A DNA stretch of 64,000 nt from Pseudoscardovia suis (GCF_002797875.1 NZ_PGFC01000005.1:1-64000), one strand, 5' to 3'. Shown: positions 1 to 8,480, numbered from the stretch's first letter. The notes: a model not told the origin generated them from the sequence alone. Numbers and translations: made by a program.

Positions 1-303
1 ACATGTCCCGGCTCGATGACAATCTGCAGGAAGCGAACTGATCATCGCGCCATGGACGGGCATGATCCAAAGTGCGCAACCTTTCGGGCACTACCCTTTG
101 TCGCCCCTTCGGGTGACAAAACTTTTATCAATAAAAGAGCATTGCGCTTAGCGGCGCTCGCGACCGTCGTCCCGCCACGAGCCTTCCACTCATAAACAAC
201 TCCCATGACCAACGCTGCCTTTCTCGGCGGCACGAATGCCGCTGAGAAAACCAGACGTATGTCACCCGCCACCAATCTTGCATTGATGGTGTTGAATGGA
301 AGT
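1..303. other. Left-edge region without a confident gene
   Basis: Nothing here can be assigned as a gene. A short frame open from base 3 ends at a TGA at 39-41 and could be the tail of a gene that begins outside the window, but it is too short to judge. A reading frame through 205-303 is continuous with the response regulator, but it lacks regulator-like sequence, so it is treated as leader. The stretch holds one stem-loop, listed separately. Confidence 0.4.
97..120 (+). terminator. Possible terminator hairpin
   Basis: TTTGTCGCCC and GGGTGACAAA form a near-perfect stem with a short CTTC loop, followed by an A/T-rich stretch (ACTTTTATC). It could end a transcript coming from left of the window. 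The T tract is weak, so this is tentative. Confidence 0.4.
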
Positions 304-1119
304 ATGGAGAAACCGTTAAGGCTTGGAATCGTAGATAACGATGAGCTGACGCTCAACGCGTTGCAAACGTACTTCCGCAACCGACCCGATGAATTCACTG
401 TGATGTGGGGCGCCACATCAGGCGCCGCTGCAGTTCGCCTTTGCGCAAGCCCCGAGAGCCGTCCCGAGATACTGCTTATTGACATGTCGCTGTCAGACAT
501 GAACGGCACCACCGTCGCGCGAAAGATTCATGCGACTGCACCATCTGTCCGCATCCCCATGCTCGCCCTCACTTCATTCCCCCTCAAGATTTATGCACAA
601 GATGCCGCGGATGCCGGTATGCAAGGAATCATCGCAAAAAGAAGTCTCGCCAACATTGCTACCGCTCTCCGAGCCATTGCCGATGGAGGCACATGGAATA
701 CTGACAAATCCAGCGCGAACTTCCCTTCCCTGCGCGACCTGAATGGGCGTTCCAACGCCCGTCAGTTGAATACCACACGCGTATCGGAAGCATCGCGCGA
801 GGCTTTTGCACCGCCATCCACATCGCACACCGACCACGAAGTATCACAGCCCTGGGCTCATTTCACCCCTCGGGAAGCCCAGCTTCTCGACCTATATGCG
901 CATGGGCGCACGTCTTCCTTCGCGGCAGACCAATTGGGCATCTCCATCAACACTGTCAAGAAAACCACTGCGCGGCTCTTCCAGAAACTTGGTGTCTCCA
1001 CTCGCGGAGAAGCCATAGCTGTGTGGCTCGGCATGCCCCGCAATCATGAAAACTGCCAAGAATACAGCAATCGCGTAGATGCAAAGAGCGCGCCAGACAC
1101 CATCGACCATCCTCAGTGA
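304..1119 (+). CDS. LuxR/NarL-type response regulator
   Basis: A 271-residue DNA-binding response regulator. The N-terminal receiver domain opens with GIVDNDELTL (acidic pocket) and has the phospho-acceptor Asp in LLIDMSLSDMNG at about residue 62. Thr and Lys of the switch follow in LALTSFPLKIY and IIAKRS. After a linker of about 70 residues comes a LuxR-type helix-turn-helix (FTPREAQLLDLYAHG ... ISINTVKKTTARLFQKLG). The start at 304 is chosen because receiver homology begins there; the frame is open from 205 but that part is not regulator-like. It is followed 12 bases later by its presumed partner kinase. The same regulator and kinase pairing occurs twice more in the window next to peptide-export genes, but here no such target genes lie alongside, so the signal and regulon are unknown. 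Confidence 0.85.
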   Translation: MEKPLRLGIVDNDELTLNALQTYFRNRPDEFTVMWGATSGAAAVRLCASPESRPEILLIDMSLSDMNGTTVARKIHATAPSVRIPMLALTSFPLKIYAQDAADAGMQGIIAKRSLANIATALRAIADGGTWNTDKSSANFPSLRDLNGRSNARQLNTTRVSEASREAFAPPSTSHTDHEVSQPWAHFTPREAQLLDLYAHGRTSSFAADQLGISINTVKKTTARLFQKLGVSTRGEAIAVWLGMPRNHENCQEYSNRVDAKSAPDTIDHPQ

Positions 1120-1131
1120 CAGGAATCCAAT

Positions 1132-2544
1132 ATGCATAAGGCCTCGTCTCATACCTCCCGACGTGAGGCACCCCAGCAGCGACTGCAGACAGCAAACCGC
1201 GCGGATCCAAATGCCAGCCCTGAAACTATGAATGCGCACACAACCTCAGATTCTGACCAATCGTCGACGGAAAGCTTTCTAGCTCACTTTTTCCCTCTCG
1301 CATGCGGCTTTTTCACCTCTGGAATCGTCTATCAGCGGGTCAATGAACCTTTCTGGTTGCTTGTATCGGTAACGTTCTTTCTCTTGGCGGTGGCGTATCT
1401 TATTGCAACAATCATTCACGATTTGTTTGCATTAAGGCATTCCAGTCAACGCGCCAAAAGCCACCGCAGGTTCCCGCAACGCATCATCGAAGTCATGGGA
1501 CGAATCACATCGAACAGACTTCTCTTTCTCTTGGGCATTGTCGTGCTGCCATGCGTGGAAATAATCCTCATACGCACGGGGGACGCCATGATCGACAGTC
1601 CGCAAATTCTCCGCTGGATTCAATCGGCTCTCGGTGCCGTCTACCTACTGTATTTCGGATGCATTGTGTTCATGCAATATCACCGAGCGATGCTACTCAT
1701 GCTCAAGGGTAAAGAGGCAGAGCTCACTGAAGCCAAAGAACGCATGGACCGGATTGCTCGCAATAACGAAATCGCTGCTCATATCCACGACACCATGAGC
1801 AGCACCCTCTCATTCATCGCATTCACCGCCCAGAACCACATGGATAGCATCGATGGACAGGAGGAGAAAACGACTGGTACGACTGTCAGCGAGTCTGAAC
1901 GAAAAGACTGGAAGAACATCAACGATGCCGCTCTTGCGCTGCTGGACAACACTCATACAGTCATCCAGATCCTCCGAGAAGAACCGTCGGATATCGCTTC
2001 GCACACCCGCCACATAAGCATCGTCGCTCATGAGCCAACCCCCGCCACCACGACCCTCGGCGACCTTCACCGGAACATCATGCAGCTTTGTCATGAGAAC
2101 GACGAACGGCTGCATTCTCTAGGATTCACTGGGAACGCCGCATTCCACTCTGACAACTGCGATTCCCATCACTTCGCAATCGATAACACCCAAAAAGACG
2201 AAATTACGGAAGACAGCGCAACAACATCTTGCCTGCCAACGTCCATGGCCACAAAACTTCAACATTTCATCCAAGAGGTCTATACGGATATCTGCAGGTA
2301 CGCAAATCGCGACGCACCATATTCGCTGCTGTGCACATTCGGCAACGACTCGATAACAATCACCGAGACAAACTCCATCAGTCGCATCCCGCAGATAACA
2401 ACCGACCGTCCACTCGGAATGAGCACGGGACTCGACTTTCATTCACAGTGGATTCGCCAACTCGGTGGTGAATTCAACACCAGTGCCGAGGACGGGGAAT
2501 GGGTGCTTTTTGCTGTGATTCCATTCGAAAACAACCGGCAGTAA
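1132..2544 (+). CDS. Membrane sensor histidine kinase (HisKA_3-like)
   Basis: A 470-residue sensor kinase. It has a hydrophilic N-terminus of about 40 residues, hydrophobic segments at about 50-90 and 120-190, then a helix with the phospho-acceptor His in EIAAHIHDTMSSTLSF (about residue 220). The C-terminal ATPase part is divergent: the N-box position reads EVYTDICRYA, with Asp where the two sister kinases of this window have Asn. A Gly-rich lid (LGMSTGLDFHSQWIRQLGG) follows. The Asn to Asp change may weaken Mg-ATP binding, although this lineage is divergent throughout. It probably forms an operon with the regulator upstream (12-base gap). The start has AGGA eight bases upstream; a second Met at 1228 is possible. 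Confidence 0.8.
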   Translation: MHKASSHTSRREAPQQRLQTANRADPNASPETMNAHTTSDSDQSSTESFLAHFFPLACGFFTSGIVYQRVNEPFWLLVSVTFFLLAVAYLIATIIHDLFALRHSSQRAKSHRRFPQRIIEVMGRITSNRLLFLLGIVVLPCVEIILIRTGDAMIDSPQILRWIQSALGAVYLLYFGCIVFMQYHRAMLLMLKGKEAELTEAKERMDRIARNNEIAAHIHDTMSSTLSFIAFTAQNHMDSIDGQEEKTTGTTVSESERKDWKNINDAALALLDNTHTVIQILREEPSDIASHTRHISIVAHEPTPATTTLGDLHRNIMQLCHENDERLHSLGFTGNAAFHSDNCDSHHFAIDNTQKDEITEDSATTSCLPTSMATKLQHFIQEVYTDICRYANRDAPYSLLCTFGNDSITITETNSISRIPQITTDRPLGMSTGLDFHSQWIRQLGGEFNTSAEDGEWVLFAVIPFENNRQ

Positions 2545-2601
2545 CCGCCGCGCGACTGCGCAGCATTGAGCAAAAGACGGGCTTCGAAGTAGGCTGAAGG
2601 C

Positions 2602-4398
2602 ATGAATCCGCAACAGCCTGAGATTATCGATGCCGCGCGTGGGGAAGCACCGGGAAGATCGCCAGGGGAAGCGCCCGTGCTGTCATCCGCTGCCGCCGCC
2701 GCAACCGCGCCTGCAACTGCAACCGTCACCACCGCAACCCCGTCACGCACACAGAGGCGGCGTCGCACCCCATTGCGCCGCATGCCCTACCGCGTGCAGA
2801 CATGGGTGGTGTCTTTGCTCATCTCGCTGTTTGGCGGGCTGATTCGTTTCATTCGCCTGGATTACCCGCATCAGATCATGTTTGACGAAACGTATTACGT
2901 CAAAGACACATGGTCGATGATGATGACCGGCGAAGCACGCGACTGGCCCAAATACGTGGACGGCGTACACATCGATACGCTGTTTGCGCAAGGCCAAACC
3001 TACCTGTACCAAGACACCGCGGAATACATCGTGCACCCGCCAATGGGCAAATGGCTCATGGCCATCGGCATGGAGCTGTTCGGCGGAGCGTCCAGCAGCT
3101 TCGCGTGGCGTGCATCCAGCGCCATCGCCGGCACCATCGCAATCCTGCTCATCTGCCGTGTGGCGCTGCGGATGTTCCACAACCTCACAATCGCCGCATT
3201 CGCAGGCCTGCTGATGAGCGTGGATGGCGTGGCAATCAGCATGAGCCGCATCGGCATACTCGACAACCTCATCATGGTGCTGGTGCTCGGTGCATTTCTG
3301 TGCCTGCTTAACCACCGGGATTGGGCGCTCGCCAAGCTACGGGCCGCGCATGAACGTGACGTGGCGATTCCCGGGATGGTGGTGCGCACCAAGCCCCTCA
3401 AACCCAGCGAGCGCCGTGGCGAAGGCGGTGACCAGCATGCGGCGGCGGGGCAACCGTCGGTGCGCTTGGTTGTGCGTTCGTCCGGCCCTGTGGTGGCATT
3501 CAGCTGGTGGCGCGTTGGCGCCGTGGTGCTGCTGGGGCTGGCGACCGGCGTGAAGTGGAGCGGCACGTATTTCTTTGCCGCGTTCGCCCTGCTGTCTGTG
3601 CTGTGGGATGGCTACAACCGCCACCAAGTGGGCTATCGCCGCTGGTTCGGCGCCACCATTGCCAAGGATGGCCTGCTTGCCGCGCTGTACATGGTGCCGC
3701 TCTACATCGGCATGTATTTCGTGGATTGGCTCAACTGGTTCATCCATCCGGATTCTTATATGCACGATTGGGCGGCGAAACACCCTGGCCAAGGCATCAC
3801 ATGGCTGCCGGAGGGCTTGCGCTCGTTCGTGGAATACCACATCACGATGTGGAAGTTCCACACAACGCTCACCAGCCCGCACGCCTACAAGGCGAATCCG
3901 CTCACCTGGCCGCTGCAGATACGTCCCACGAGCTTCCATTGGAACAAGTTGGAGGGGCATCCCGGGCTGTGCGCGGTGTCGCCAGACTCACAATGCGTGA
4001 GCGCGGTCACATCGCTGGGCAACCCGGTGCTGTGGTGGTTTGCCTCTGCATGCCTGGTGCTCACGCTCATCATGGGGCTCATCGCACGCCGCGGCGATTG
4101 GCGTGTGCTGGCGGTGTGGGCTGGTCTTGCGGGCGGCTGGATGCCGTGGTGGCTGTATATTGACCGCACGACCTTCACGTTCTATTCCATTGTGATTTTG
4201 CCGTGGATGATTCTGGCAATCTGCTATGTGTTTGATTGGGTGCGTTCCAACCTCAGTCAATTCGCATTCCGCTGGATCAGCACGGGCGTCCTGACTCTCA
4301 TCGTGCTCGTGAGCGTCTACTTCCTGCCGTTGTGGACGGGCATGCCGATTCCGTATCAACTCTGGCTGCAGCACATGTGGCTGCATTCATGGATCTGA
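2602..4398 (+). CDS. pmt: Polyprenol-phosphate-mannose protein O-mannosyltransferase (GT39)
   Basis: A 598-residue multi-span membrane protein of the PMT family. It transfers mannose from polyprenyl-phosphate-mannose to Ser/Thr of secreted proteins during export. Evidence: the family signature DYPHQIMFDETYYVKD near residue 90 with the catalytic acidic pair (DE) in the first extracytoplasmic loop, then about ten hydrophobic helices, and a C-terminal block ending in PIPYQLWLQHMWLHSWI, typical of actinobacterial Pmt. The first 60 residues are a Pro/Ala/Thr-rich cytoplasmic tail. A hydrophilic insertion around residues 260-290 in a cytoplasmic loop is poorly conserved. The gene is monocistronic, with a long terminator hairpin at 4475-4536. 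The secreted amylases and beta-propeller proteins in this window have Ser/Thr-rich stretches and are plausible substrates (inference). Confidence 0.9.
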   Translation: MNPQQPEIIDAARGEAPGRSPGEAPVLSSAAAAATAPATATVTTATPSRTQRRRRTPLRRMPYRVQTWVVSLLISLFGGLIRFIRLDYPHQIMFDETYYVKDTWSMMMTGEARDWPKYVDGVHIDTLFAQGQTYLYQDTAEYIVHPPMGKWLMAIGMELFGGASSSFAWRASSAIAGTIAILLICRVALRMFHNLTIAAFAGLLMSVDGVAISMSRIGILDNLIMVLVLGAFLCLLNHRDWALAKLRAAHERDVAIPGMVVRTKPLKPSERRGEGGDQHAAAGQPSVRLVVRSSGPVVAFSWWRVGAVVLLGLATGVKWSGTYFFAAFALLSVLWDGYNRHQVGYRRWFGATIAKDGLLAALYMVPLYIGMYFVDWLNWFIHPDSYMHDWAAKHPGQGITWLPEGLRSFVEYHITMWKFHTTLTSPHAYKANPLTWPLQIRPTSFHWNKLEGHPGLCAVSPDSQCVSAVTSLGNPVLWWFASACLVLTLIMGLIARRGDWRVLAVWAGLAGGWMPWWLYIDRTTFTFYSIVILPWMILAICYVFDWVRSNLSQFAFRWISTGVLTLIVLVSVYFLPLWTGMPIPYQLWLQHMWLHSWI

Positions 4399-4474
4399 CA
4401 GAGGATTCAGGATTTGGGATTCAGGATTCAGGCATCCGTATGCCACTCGGATGCGATGATTTCGTGATGACCTG

Positions 4475-4536
4475 CGTTCCCTTTGAACAAAGCAGCGAAG
4501 CATCTGCTATTTTGTTCAAGGGGAACGTTTGTTTTC
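4475..4536 (+). terminator. Long rho-independent terminator after pmt
   Basis: A 17-base arm at 4475-4491 pairs with 4511-4527 (one G-U), with an inner GCAG/CTGC stem. The run TTTGTTTTCTC follows immediately. It also separates pmt from the downstream DedA gene. Confidence 0.8.
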
Positions 4537-4599
4537 TCAGCAATAATCCACATAATCCAATAGTCACAGCCACATATTTCGCACATTGAAAGGCCAGCC

Positions 4600-5484
4600 G
4601 TGGGCATAGTCCATTTCTTCATCAATCTTCTCAAAGATCCGCGCAGCGCGATCGCCAGTTGGATTGCAATGGGCCTAGGACCGACCTATGCGTTCATTTT
4701 CCTCATTATTTTCATCGAAACCGGCGTGGTGTTCCTGCCGTTCCTGCCAGGCGACTCCCTACTGTTTGCCGCAGGCGTGTTTGCGCACGACCCCAATTCC
4801 GGGCTGAAGCTCTCGGTGCTGCTGCCCGTCGTCTGGTGCGCGCCGATTATCGGCGATGAGTGCAATTACTTCATCGGCCATTTCTTCGGCAAGCGGATTC
4901 TCGAATCGGGCAAGGCGAAGGCCATGACGCCTGAGCGCATCGCCAAGACGGAAAAAATGATCGACAAGTGGGGCCCGCTCGCCGTGTTCCTCGGCCGATT
5001 CTTCCCCTTCATCCGCACGTTCATGCCGTTCATTTCGGGTTTCTCAGGCATGAAGTGGCATCGTTTCGCGCCGTTCAGCGTGCTGGGCGGTCTCGTGTGG
5101 TCGTCGCTGTTCACGTTGCTGGGATACTTCTTCGGCGGTGTGCCGGCCGTGCAGCAGCACTTTGAGCTGGTCATCGTTCTCATCCTGCTCATTTCGCTGG
5201 CGCCTACGGTCATCGGCCTGTGGAAGGCGAAGTTCGGCAAGAAGAAAAAGACCGCGAAGGCCGCAGAGGGCGAGCAGGCTGAGTCCGTCGAATCGGCCGA
5301 GCAGGCAGAGCTGACCGAATCGGCAAAGCAAGTGGCACAGTCCGAGTCGGCCGAGCAGCAAGCGCAGGCGGATCCAGCTGTGCAGTCCGCACAGCCAAGG
5401 CAGGCTACGCAGACTGTGCAGCAAGCCACGGCGAAGCTTGAACAGACCCTTGAGCAAGCTTCCGAACAGGTAGCGACCGAATAA
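4600..5484 (+). CDS. DedA family membrane protein
   Basis: A 294-residue DedA/SNARE-associated family protein, an integral membrane protein linked to membrane homeostasis and lipid-carrier recycling. The family core is clear: ETGVVFLPFLPGDSLLF near residue 45, then FIGHFFGKRI, and the signature FLGRFFPFIRTFMPFISG with G-M-x-W. About five hydrophobic segments lie within the first 210 residues. The tail from about residue 215 is unusual: a basic KAKFGKKKKT segment, then about 70 residues of Ala/Glu/Gln/Ser low-complexity sequence with heptad-like spacing, likely a cytoplasmic coiled coil. The GTG start at 4600 is preceded by AAAGG. Confidence 0.88.
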   Translation: MGIVHFFINLLKDPRSAIASWIAMGLGPTYAFIFLIIFIETGVVFLPFLPGDSLLFAAGVFAHDPNSGLKLSVLLPVVWCAPIIGDECNYFIGHFFGKRILESGKAKAMTPERIAKTEKMIDKWGPLAVFLGRFFPFIRTFMPFISGFSGMKWHRFAPFSVLGGLVWSSLFTLLGYFFGGVPAVQQHFELVIVLILLISLAPTVIGLWKAKFGKKKKTAKAAEGEQAESVESAEQAELTESAKQVAQSESAEQQAQADPAVQSAQPRQATQTVQQATAKLEQTLEQASEQVATE

Positions 5485-5489
5485 TTCTC

Positions 5490-5536
5490 CATTCGGCGCG
5501 AATCCAGGCCGCATAAGTCTGGATTCGCGCCGAATG
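5490..5536. terminator. Large hairpin downstream of the DedA gene
   Basis: Two perfect 18-base arms (5490-5507 and 5519-5536) enclose an 11-base loop. It lies 6 bases after the DedA stop and could act as a terminator, although no T run follows. The right arm is also the first unit of the degenerate tandem repeat that follows. Confidence 0.55.
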
Positions 5537-5690
5537 CCTTAGATTCGCGCCGCGCGGTGCGGATTCGTGCCATGCCTTGGATTTCGCGCCGCACGCCCGG
5601 ATTTGCACCACGATTTCTGAATCCGCACCCCATCGCCCGGATCCACACCGCACAGCTCGGAACTGCGCGCAGCTCGGGGCGGATTGCACA
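5520..5690. repeat. Degenerate ~20-bp tandem repeat
   Basis: About eight to nine units of 18-21 bp begin with GGATT(C/T) and continue with a C/G-rich GCGCCG-like block (for example GGATTCGCGCCGAATGCC, GGATTTCGCGCCGCACGCCC, GGATCCACACCGCACAGCTC). Divergence increases to the right. No open reading frame with coding character spans it. The rest of the gap to 5932 holds only A/T-poor sequence of no recognised function plus the likely tRNA promoter. Confidence 0.6.
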
Positions 5691-5932
5691 ATCATATCCA
5701 TGCTGTATGGGCGATTCGCACAGTGCAGAGCGCCGTGTACCCTTCCACATTCACAGCGAATCCGGCGAGGTGGAATTGTCGACGGAACAGACCGCAGCAC
5801 ACCACCACCGCCTCGCCGATTTGCCACCTGCCTCGGCACGTTGTAAACTGACTTCTTGTGTTGTGATAACAGCACACTGAGTCCGTTCACCGCTTCGGCG
5901 ATGTCCATGACTTAGGCTGATATCCACGACTC

Positions 5933-6005
5933 GGGGCTATAGCGCAGTTGGTAGCGCGTCTCCTTCGCATGGAGAAGGTCGGGGGTTCGATTCCCCCTAG
6001 CTCCA
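5933..6005 (+). tRNA. tRNA-Ala (anticodon CGC)
   Basis: The cloverleaf is complete: acceptor GGGGCTA/TAGCTCC with one G-U, D arm GCGC..GCGC, anticodon stem TCTCC/GGAGA with loop TTCGCAT (anticodon CGC, reading GCG), and T arm GGGGG/TTCGATT/CCCCC. The discriminator is A. CCA is not encoded. Its last 22 bases plus the downstream terminator are duplicated at 8353-8480, so this gene appears to be an integration target. Confidence 0.93.
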
Positions 6006-6111
6006 CCCATCAAAATCCCCGCATTCTCAACGGTTGCGGGGATTTTTCGTTGCAGCTACAGGATTCCCGCGCGCATCCTCAAATCCCCATGACTCCGCCA
6101 TATCTCGACAT
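5984..6111. repeat. Left copy of the tRNA-Ala 3'-end duplication (att-like)
   Basis: From GGTTCGATTCCCCC inside the T arm through the terminator to about 6111, this ~128-bp segment is nearly identical to 8353-8480. The two copies bracket 2.37 kb containing tRNA-Tyr, fic and a decayed ImmA-like fragment, the pattern left by site-specific integration into a tRNA 3' end. No integrase remains between the copies. Confidence 0.7.
6012..6048 (+). terminator. Terminator of tRNA-Ala
   Basis: AAAATCCCCGC (6012-6022) pairs with GCGGGGATTTT (6036-6046) and is followed by further T residues. The second copy, at about 8382-8418, belongs to the att-like duplication. Confidence 0.85.
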
Positions 6112-6168
6112 CCACTGCGCAGCACCTTCCACTCAGCACCTCCACGCGGCGCCCTCCACACGCCCCAA

Positions 6169-6447
6169 TGTGTCAGCTGCCACTCACACATAACCACCGC
6201 AACGACATCGACCGCAGCCAGACCCCAGTAAGCAAGCCAACCCCCACACACGACCATCCCACCAACCCCTCAAAGTGCCAGCCGTCACTCACACATAGTC
6301 ACCAAAACAACACCCGCCGCACAAAGAAACCCTGAAAACAGGCCAACCACGAATCCGCCCACACCACCGCCGCGCCCTATGTGACAGCCACCACTCACAC
6401 ATAGCGGAGAATCCTGCGCATCGACACCGCAGTGTGACAGCCGCCAC
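6169..6447. repeat. 24-bp motif array A (3 full copies, 1 partial)
   Basis: Copies of the motif TGTGnCAGCC(G/A)(C/T)CACTCACACATA start at 6169, 6274, 6380 and 6433 (the last truncated), all in one orientation. Start-to-start spacing is 105, 106 and 53 bp. Intervening DNA is C/A-rich and G-poor on the plus strand. The same motif fills two more arrays at 8515-9195 and 11147-11612. Confidence 0.8.
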
Positions 6448-6501
6448 AAGGCGGGCACGGATATGCGAAAGCCCCGCAGAATCTGCGTGGCCAAGATATG
6501 G

Positions 6502-6521
6502 AAAAGCCGCCCGAAGGCGGC
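6502..6521 (-). terminator. Terminator of tRNA-Tyr
   Basis: On the minus strand GCCGCC-TTCG-GGCGGC is followed by TTTTCC, a compact UUCG-loop terminator seven bases beyond the tRNA 3' end. Confidence 0.85.
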
Positions 6522-6527
6522 CAGTCG

Positions 6528-6609
6528 TGGTGACTGCTGGATTCGGACCAGCGCGGCATCATGCACCCGGTTTACAGCCGGGCCCCTTCGACCACTCAGG
6601 CAAACCACC
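6528..6609 (-). tRNA. tRNA-Tyr (anticodon GTA)
   Basis: This is a type II tRNA of 82 bases. Acceptor GGTGGTT pairs with AGTCACC (two wobble pairs), the anticodon arm is CCCGG/CTGTAAA/CCGGG giving GTA, a long variable arm follows, and the T arm is GCTGG/TCCGAAT/CCAGC, with discriminator A. The T loop reads TCC rather than the usual TTC. A proper terminator follows. It lies inside the segment bounded by the tRNA-Ala 3' duplications, on the opposite strand to fic. Confidence 0.85.
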
Positions 6610-6855
6610 AAGCGTGATAGAATCGGATACAGAGCGAGGCCACCCCGCTCGGGCTTTACGCCTGAGCCATGGGAGCCTCGCTTTCGTCTACCTACTCAAT
6701 TGGATTACGAGCTTTAACAAAACTCCCAATGAGTAGAGTAATGGCCGGACGCTAATTGCTATTATTCATCTTTAAGCGCTTTATTTTGATTAAGATTGAC
6801 TCATAGTTTATGGTTTCTATCAAATAGAATTGTATTTGAGAAAGCGGTGACCTTA
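6610..6855. promoter_or_regulatory. A/T-rich leader upstream of fic with inverted repeats
   Basis: A stem AGCGAGGC (6633-6640) / GCCTCGCT (6675-6682) encloses a second stem GCTCGGGC/GCCTGAGC. A further imperfect inverted repeat, CTACTCAATTGG (6692-6703) / CCAATGAGTAG (6727-6737), precedes a run of A/T-rich DNA from 6737 to 6840 that is unlike the surrounding sequence and contains promoter-like hexamers such as TATTAT. It probably holds the fic promoter; no specific operator can be named. Confidence 0.45.
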
Positions 6856-8124
6856 ATGAGCATGGAATATAAGACTTTGGCGAGACTGTTCCACGCCGAC
6901 AGGAGCGCGGACTCTTACGCCAACCACGACAGGCTCGCCAAACAGCGCCTCGAGGACGATTCCACCTTCGCGACCGGAATCGGCACGCCCTTGGGCGAAC
7001 TGTTCATCGCCACACCGCGCTGCATGTGCATGCTCACACAGAAAGTGCTTCTCGCCGAACGCCGGGTATCAGCCATGTGGAAAAGCATCCCAGGAGTCAT
7101 GCAGTGGAACTACATCCACCACGCCATATCCGAGGAGCTGCTCGCCACAAACGAGATGGAAGGCGTCAGGTCGACACGGAAGGAGACGGAAGCGGCCGTG
7201 GCCGCCGCCCGGCAGGCCAAGGCCGATGGCGATATGGAGAAGGCTCGGTTCGGCGAGTTCGCGAAACTGTATCTCAACCTCACCGACCACGATGTCGAAC
7301 TACCCAAGACCCTTGAGGATATCAGGGACATCTATGACAAAATCGCCCTCGACGAGATCGAAGACAAGGACAGGCCCGACGGGGAACTGTTCCGGAAAGG
7401 CGACGTGGAAGTGCAGGGACCACACGGCACGGTCATCCATAGCGGAGTCAGCGGCGAGGCTCGGATATCGGCACTGCTGGCGCAGATGATAGACCTCGCC
7501 CGTTCGGATACCATACCGTTCCTGCAGAGGGCCATCGCCAGCCACTTCCTGTTCGAATACATCCACCCGTTCTACGACGGAAACGGCAGAACCGGCAGGT
7601 ATCTGCTCGCGCTCTATCTCAGCCATGACCTCACACTGCCCACCGTGCTGTCCCTCTCCAAGACAATCGCGGAGAACAAGAACGAATACTACAAGGCTTT
7701 CACAGAGGCCGAGGACAAGCTCAACTGCGGGGAACTCACGTTCTTCGTATATACCATCCTCGGATTCATCGAACGCGCGCAGAAGTCCTTGATCGAGGAA
7801 CTCGGCATTAAGATCGACCAGCTCGGCAAAGCGACTGACCTGCGCGACAAACTGCGGAATGAGCATGCGATGTCCAAGAACGCGACGCTGCTTCTTTACG
7901 CGGTCATGCAGGAGGAGCTGTTTGACACCACCAAGTCCATGACGCTTGAAAACGCTGAAGTCAACCTCGAACTGACGAAGCAGACAGTCCGCAAATACGT
8001 GGATGAACTTGCGAGCGCGGGTCTCATCGAATTTGTCGGGAAACGTCCACTCAAGTTCAGGGCCTCCGAAACGTTGCGTGCGCATATGGGTGTGGGCGCC
8101 ATACCTATGAAAGAGGATTTTTAA
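6856..8124 (+). CDS. fic: Fic family protein (likely AMPylase, class II)
   Basis: A 422-residue stand-alone Fic protein. Such enzymes transfer AMP from ATP to a target hydroxyl. The active-site motif HPFYDGNGRTGR (about residue 235) is intact, with catalytic His and the anion-binding GNGR. Upstream, TNEMEG (about residue 100) fits the inhibitory-helix pattern (S/T)xxxE(G/N), placing it in class II, where the helix lies N-terminal in the same chain and the Glu blocks ATP. A C-terminal winged helix (TKQTVRKYVDELASAGLIEF) suggests DNA binding or target recognition. The frame is open to a TTG at 6796, but ATG at 6856 is preferred because Fic-type sequence begins there. It lies within an islet bounded by tRNA-Ala duplications and has an A/T-rich leader, consistent with horizontal gain. 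Its target is unknown. Confidence 0.88.
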   Translation: MSMEYKTLARLFHADRSADSYANHDRLAKQRLEDDSTFATGIGTPLGELFIATPRCMCMLTQKVLLAERRVSAMWKSIPGVMQWNYIHHAISEELLATNEMEGVRSTRKETEAAVAAARQAKADGDMEKARFGEFAKLYLNLTDHDVELPKTLEDIRDIYDKIALDEIEDKDRPDGELFRKGDVEVQGPHGTVIHSGVSGEARISALLAQMIDLARSDTIPFLQRAIASHFLFEYIHPFYDGNGRTGRYLLALYLSHDLTLPTVLSLSKTIAENKNEYYKAFTEAEDKLNCGELTFFVYTILGFIERAQKSLIEELGIKIDQLGKATDLRDKLRNEHAMSKNATLLLYAVMQEELFDTTKSMTLENAEVNLELTKQTVRKYVDELASAGLIEFVGKRPLKFRASETLRAHMGVGAIPMKEDF

Positions 8125-8140
8125 AATCGAAACGATTTCA

Positions 8141-8314
8141 GGTTTGATCGAGCATGCAGAATCCATGGGCCTATCGGTCGTGTTGCGTGACCTTCCACGC
8201 GACATATGCGGCCTGTACGACGACCTCGATGGGGTCGGCCGGGCAATGGATGCGCTGCTCCGCCACGAGGATGTTGCCAAAATGTTGCCACAGCCGACTG
8301 TCAGCGCCTCGTGA
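8141..8314 (+). pseudogene. Remnant resembling the N-terminus of an ImmA/IrrE metallopeptidase
   Basis: A frame without its own start codon encodes GLIEHAESMGLSVVLRDLP ... GLYDD, which resembles the N-terminal helix and strand of ImmA/IrrE peptidases (phage or ICE anti-repressors). The HExxH zinc motif is missing and the frame ends at 8314, 38 bases before the right tRNA-Ala duplication. It is probably a relic of the element that once integrated here. The family assignment rests on pattern similarity only. Confidence 0.4.
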
Positions 8315-8352
8315 GCGTTGCAATTGCGCCTGTTCCTTGCTAGGTGCTTGGA

Positions 8353-8480
8353 GGTTCGATTCCCCCTAGCTCCACCCCATCAAAATCCCCGCGCCCTCAA
8401 CGGTTGCGGGGATTTTTCATTGCAGCTACAGGATTCCCGCGCGCATCCTCAAATCCCCATGACTCCGCCATATCTCGACA
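8353..8480. repeat. Right copy of the tRNA-Ala 3'-end duplication (att-like)
   Basis: This copy repeats the last 22 bases of tRNA-Ala, the terminator (about 8382-8418) and some 60 bases beyond, with few differences from 5984-6111. It lacks the rest of the tRNA, so it cannot encode one. Array B of the 24-bp motif starts 34 bases after it. Confidence 0.7.

Noticed and set aside
205..303. Longer N-terminus of the first response regulator
   Set aside because: The 33 extra residues have no receiver-domain character, and GIVDNDEL must lie near the start.
8353..8375. Second tRNA-Ala gene
   Set aside because: Only the last 22 bases of the tRNA are present; acceptor 5' strand, D arm and anticodon arm are missing.
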